Source: Asparagopsis taxiformis (lineage: Eukaryota > Rhodophyta > Florideophyceae > Bonnemaisoniales > Bonnemaisoniaceae). Taken from it: a stretch of 55,749 nucleotides of DNA. The first letter of the stretch is position 1; each line of letters starts with the position of its first letter. Shown here in pieces: positions 51,823 to 55,749 of the stretch. The DNA lies in NCBI GenBank assembly GCA_030407315.1, contig JALQPE010001818.1, positions 1-55,749 of the forward strand, read 5' to 3'. The position numbers and the translations under genes are program-made. The notes beneath the pieces were generated by a model, which worked only from the letters and a program-made list of their open reading frames with translations, was not told the DNA's origin and did no database searches.

Positions 51823-54800
51823 ATGGAATGCAAGTATGAAGGGTGCTTCTACTACTGCGTAGATGCTTATGCGCTCGCGCTGCATGAGCGAACGTGTCGC
51901 TACCGTTTCAACCCCTCTCCCCAACATTTAAACAACGCTCGTGTCCTGCCGTCACCCATGAGCCTGCTCGAAACGGCGACCATGATTCCCCGCAACCCAG
52001 CTCCCCAGACCCAGAATCTGGTCGTGCTTCCTCCACGACTCACCCTGTGACGCTTCACTGCCACCAACCTCAACCCCTCCCGCGCAGACCTCCTCGTGCA
52101 ATCCCTCGCCGCCAGTCTCACAACCCTCGAGTACAAGGCCGGCGCTGGCCGCGTGAGCGAAGTCATCACCATCCTACAAGACCCCGCATTCTCCCTAGAA
52201 AAGTTTCAACAGCGCCGTTCGCACCGTAGAAGAATGTCGCCACGTTACCGCTTCCATGGTCGAAAACACATTTCCGCACCGAAGGTTACAAGAGCCACAT
52301 CATTCCACAAAACTGGTAAGTACTCGGCACAGCTGTACCTCCGCGACCCAGTCGACATGCTCCGCAGGCAGTTAGCACTGGCTAACGACCAAAATACTCT
52401 CTTCCACCCCTCCCCCCAGACCGCCCCAGACGGCACCGCAATATTTTCTCATCCCCTACACACAGAATTCGCGAAAACGCTGCACCAGGTTACTAGACAG
52501 CGCGTGCAGCTCTCGGAAGATCCACAGGTCGTATGGGCAGAGGAAAATGATCCCACCGCTTCCTCCTTTGCCGGCCTCCTCCAAGTGTACTCCGACAAGA
52601 GCAGCACAAGCCTCAAGAGCTCCGCAATCGTCGCATACCCATACACGTCACACTGCTCAACTTCTCCGCCCCCTCCGTCGCCACTGCATCCGTACCGGCC
52701 TCACCATCGTCGGGTATCTTCCGTACATTGTTAACCCTTCGTCCAACGCCTTGTTCGGTGATGAAATGCCGACAACCTCTAGTTCTGCTAGTCGCGCTCG
52801 CAAAATTGATATTCTTCATAAAGCACTCGAAAAAGTGTTTTCGTCCCTATCCACCGCGTTCTCTTCCGGGTTCCCCTGCACAGACTCCACTGCAACTGCC
52901 CGCCAATGCTTTCCCCATCCTAGCCAATTATTGCTGCGACTTTCCAGAGGCCAAAGAGCTGTCATGCACTCGCAACAGCACTACCACCACACATCCCTGC
53001 CACCGCTGCTACATCCCCCGCCACTCAACTTGAATCCAGCGCGCCACACCAGCCCCGCTCCCTCGATGATACACGCTCTGCACGCCAAGAGAGCGCTCAG
53101 GAGCATACAACTGCTCCGCTCGAAGCTCTCTCCCTCTCCTCGAACAACTCTGTCCTCGAATCGACCGCTCTTTTACCCACCAACAGTCCCCTAGACCCCT
53201 ACAACATTTTCCTCCTTCGAGCCTCTGCACAATCTCCACCTCGGCATCTCAAAGCTCATCAAACAGTGCATTGTCCACCGCCTCAGCTCCCCAGACCTCA
53301 CCACCACTGCCTCCCATTCCGGGACACCGCACCTTCAAGAAGTGAAAAAATCCATCCTCGCCGGCTCAAACGCATTCTGTCCGCTATCGAACGCGACTAC
53401 TACATCACCGTCTTCATGTCGACTTCTCCAAGGGTGAGAAGGGCACCAATTTGAACGGCCCTCTTCACGGAGGACGGCATACGCGGCATGCTCGCAGCCA
53501 AAGACTATCACCATGTCGACATGGTGTTCCCTTTTCATCGCAGCATTCATTGACACATGCTGTGACGAAGTAAAGACAGCCCCCTCACTTCCATCTGCAC
53601 GCAATACTCTGACCTCGTCGCATGGGTCATGAAACGCGGTCGCATCAAGCACTGGACTGCCGCCGAACTAGAAAGCCTCCAGAACTCCATTTCCTATTTC
53701 AAACAATCAATGCTCTCCACCCCTCGGCCCATTCCACCCACAGGTCTCAAAACTTTCAAGTTCCATCTTCTAGACCATCTTCCCGGTGACTTGCAGAGAT
53801 ATGGCGCCCTGGAACACATTGATGCAGGCCCCTACGAACACTCGCATCTTCTGTTCAAACAGAGTTATAGGAAAACCTCTCGAAGGCGCTCCACAGCCAT
53901 GGAAGAGACTATTCGCCACATGGAATTCTCCTTGGCCACTCCAACTGGTCATACCCCATCGAACACATTGGGAAACGCACGCATGATATCGCCCACAGAC
54001 GGTGCAGTACTCGTTCGCGACGGATTCACCGTTGCACTGCACGACTTTGCCTCCCTGCTGCCCGATGCAACCCTTCCTCGTTGCAGATATCGACGACAGC
54101 CCGATCCTGCACTCTTTTGCCGCTGCACAACTCCTCGTTCCCGTCTGGCACCATAACGCTATTCCAGCAACTCGGTGACACAGCTGCACAAGCGTTCCTC
54201 ACCCTCGCTAGACTGCTGCGCGCCACGGCAGAAGGCCCTCCAATACATGACATGGACAATTGCCGTCACCGTGTAAAGTCCGCCTACGTCCCTGGGAGGG
54301 TACGTCCCAGATGCCGACGACTTTGACCCCGCACAGTGGCATGCTTCGCCCCACAACGTGTCGAGGCACAAGCAGCAGCGCGTCTTTGCAACTTCATCGT
54401 TCGGCCCCGCAAAGAGATCGCAGTACTCCTTTGTCGTCATCTCCGGAACTGCCGATGACTACAGAACCATATGGGTAGGGCGCGTCCTGGCACTGGTACG
54501 CCTGCAGTCTCCAAACCTGTTTCAACTGTAGAACTCGCTTTCGTTCAGTATATGACCTGCTTTGCCCCAAAAACCGCTTGTGGAAAAATCACTTGGGTGC
54601 ATTTGTTTAAGTGTCCACATGGGACCCGGACAACGGATCCGTTGACAGCAATGACACTGCATCCCACAGTGCAGGTGGTCCTTGGTTTGACCCATTCCTG
54701 CATCTACTATATCTGGCACCGTGCACATCGTACGAAGTAACTTTCCAGTCAAGCCATTTACGAAACAAATGCACTGGTCGGACCACCGTTCTATCTCAAC

Positions 54801-54854
54801 CGCTTCTACACCAACACTGATTACCAGTTCACAGATGATAATGAAGAAGAATAA
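51823..54854 (+). pseudogene. KDZ/Plavaka-like transposase remnant
   Basis: Frames line up in order with frameshifts between them. A C2HC-like finger (MECKYEGCFYYC, ALALHERTCRYR) opens, as in this family. Then YLRDPVDMLRRQLALAND, LLQVYSDKSSTSLKSSAIV, TGLTIVGYLPYIVN, RKIDILHKALEKVFSSL, FPILANYCCDFPEAKEL with CHRC, LKTFKFHLLDHLPGDLQR, YEHSHLLFKQSYRKTSRR, ISGTADDYRTIWVGRVLAL, VELAFVQYM and a final FYLNRFYTNTDYQF. At least four shifts make it inactive. The family call is from pattern memory. It starts about 80 bp outside element C. Confidence 0.55.
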
Positions 54855-55749
54855 TCTAAATCGCAGCACTCTATTGATAATGTCCTACATGATAAGCTTC
54901 TAGTCAACGTCACATTTACTGCACTAATTTCAACCATCCTCCATTACGCCAAAACCGTTATCAGCAGTGGCGGCATGGCGCCGCTCCATGCCCCCATACT
55001 GTGGGGCATTGATTTCGACATTCAGGTTTGCAGTCAGGTGTCCAGCATATGGGCAACGACGAAAAGTTCTGCGCCAATTAGTCCTTGCGCAATCACACAA
55101 TCCATTACAGCACCGAGGTTTGACGTAATATGCGATTGAATCCAATCCTCGGACACTAGAACAAGTGATGAGCAGCGGTTTACATCATCAACGACTGAAA
55201 CAATTCCAGACCCCTCTCCGCTTGCCACACTTCAAACAGCCTCTCTCGTCACAGTACGGCTGCAAACACATGCCGTGACTGTGCACTAGTCCGCTGTTCG
55301 CTCTCGACAACGTCCGTTTTCTTCCCTTGCTTGCGAGCCTGGAGACAAGACATGCAGTACACACCATACCAACTAATTGCTGAAAAGCTACCCCCACATA
55401 TTGACTGTACCGCCTGTAAACTCCTTCTGCCGTGCACCTCCTTTCCCCTTCGGTTCATCCAAACACTCCACAGTAGTCACTAGCCAAGCATCCAGGCGCG
55501 CCAGCGTTAGTATGCTCGTCTCTATGTCCATACTTGTTCTGGTCGTATCGAATAACCCCTGAAGGATGTCCAGCACATTCCACACTACTCGGTTGTTAAA
55601 CCATGCATCACCATTCACTTCCATTTCGAAGCTGTCAGGAACCGGCCTTTGCTGTATCGCAGCTCTGAGAACGGTGCCGTTCGCCACCCTCCCCTATCCA
55701 AATCACCGTTACTTCCCGTTTCAAAAGCTTCTCAGACGCTTCGCGCTTT
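54855..55749 (-). other. Possible minus-strand gene fragment at the window edge
   Basis: A frame from 55,687 reads EVNGDAWFNNRVVWNVLDIL and ends near GGTVNMWG. A shifted frame continues SFSAISWYGVYCMSCLQARK to 55,249. The two could be one broken protein with Cys pairs. No family recognised; it may belong to the same transposon as the Plavaka-like remnant. Confidence 0.3.

Noticed and set aside
1..55749. tRNA and rRNA genes
   Set aside because: No cloverleaf or rRNA-like sequence was recognised by eye; a tRNAscan or rRNA search would be needed to exclude them.

Overview
The window is nuclear eukaryotic DNA built largely from nested mobile elements and broken genes. There is no bacterial-style operon structure. 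Splice signals of the GTAAGT/NAG type occur, and the gene families include NB-ARC/WD40, histidine acid phosphatase, heparinase-like, PIF/Harbinger, Tc1, copia-like Gag and KDZ/Plavaka-like proteins. Together with the mostly intron-poor reading frames this would suit a florideophyte red alga of the Chondrus type. That assignment is an inference from gene style and was not tested by a search.

Layout. Positions 1-51 are the last codons of a DUF7869-like gene, followed by pyrimidine-rich terminal repeat DNA to about 1,435. From 1,466 to 13,390 lies 'element B' (about 11.9 kb). Its inverted ends carry subterminal repeat units, and each complete unit has a conserved hairpin plus a 14-bp palindrome. 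B holds a ParB-like gene and a frameshifted 2OG-Fe(II) dioxygenase on the minus strand. From about 13,410 to about 51,741 lies 'element C', a candidate giant transposon of about 38 kb with 2.8-2.9 kb inverted terminal repeats. Each repeat contains a 43-bp tandem array (6 copies left, 11 right). Just inside the left repeat is an intact beta-class DNA amino-methyltransferase with a Cys-rich tail. Just inside the right repeat are a broken ParB/methyltransferase-like gene and an intact DUF7869-like protein whose C-terminus is encoded by the repeat itself.

The interior of C carries a mixed cargo: a broken heparinase II/III-like gene, an unknown gene split by one TGA, a decayed copia-like gag, a 3.7-kb Harbinger element (itself interrupted), an intact 1.57-kb Tc1 element, a Myb/SANT-like coiled-coil gene split by one TGA, a GC-rich possible retroelement leader, a truncated histidine acid phosphatase, an intact Maf-type nucleotide pyrophosphatase and a broken NB-ARC/WD40 gene. 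To the right of C is a KDZ/Plavaka-like transposase remnant (51.8-54.9 kb).

The most interesting theme is that B and C share ParB-like proteins, an unnamed N-terminal domain and GGACGTCC-rich ends, and between them encode a DNA methyltransferase and an oxygenase. This could be a family of large eukaryotic transposons that carries its own DNA-modification machinery. A second theme is a set of perfect or near-perfect palindromes. Several interrupt or join gene fragments and look like fold-back insertions.
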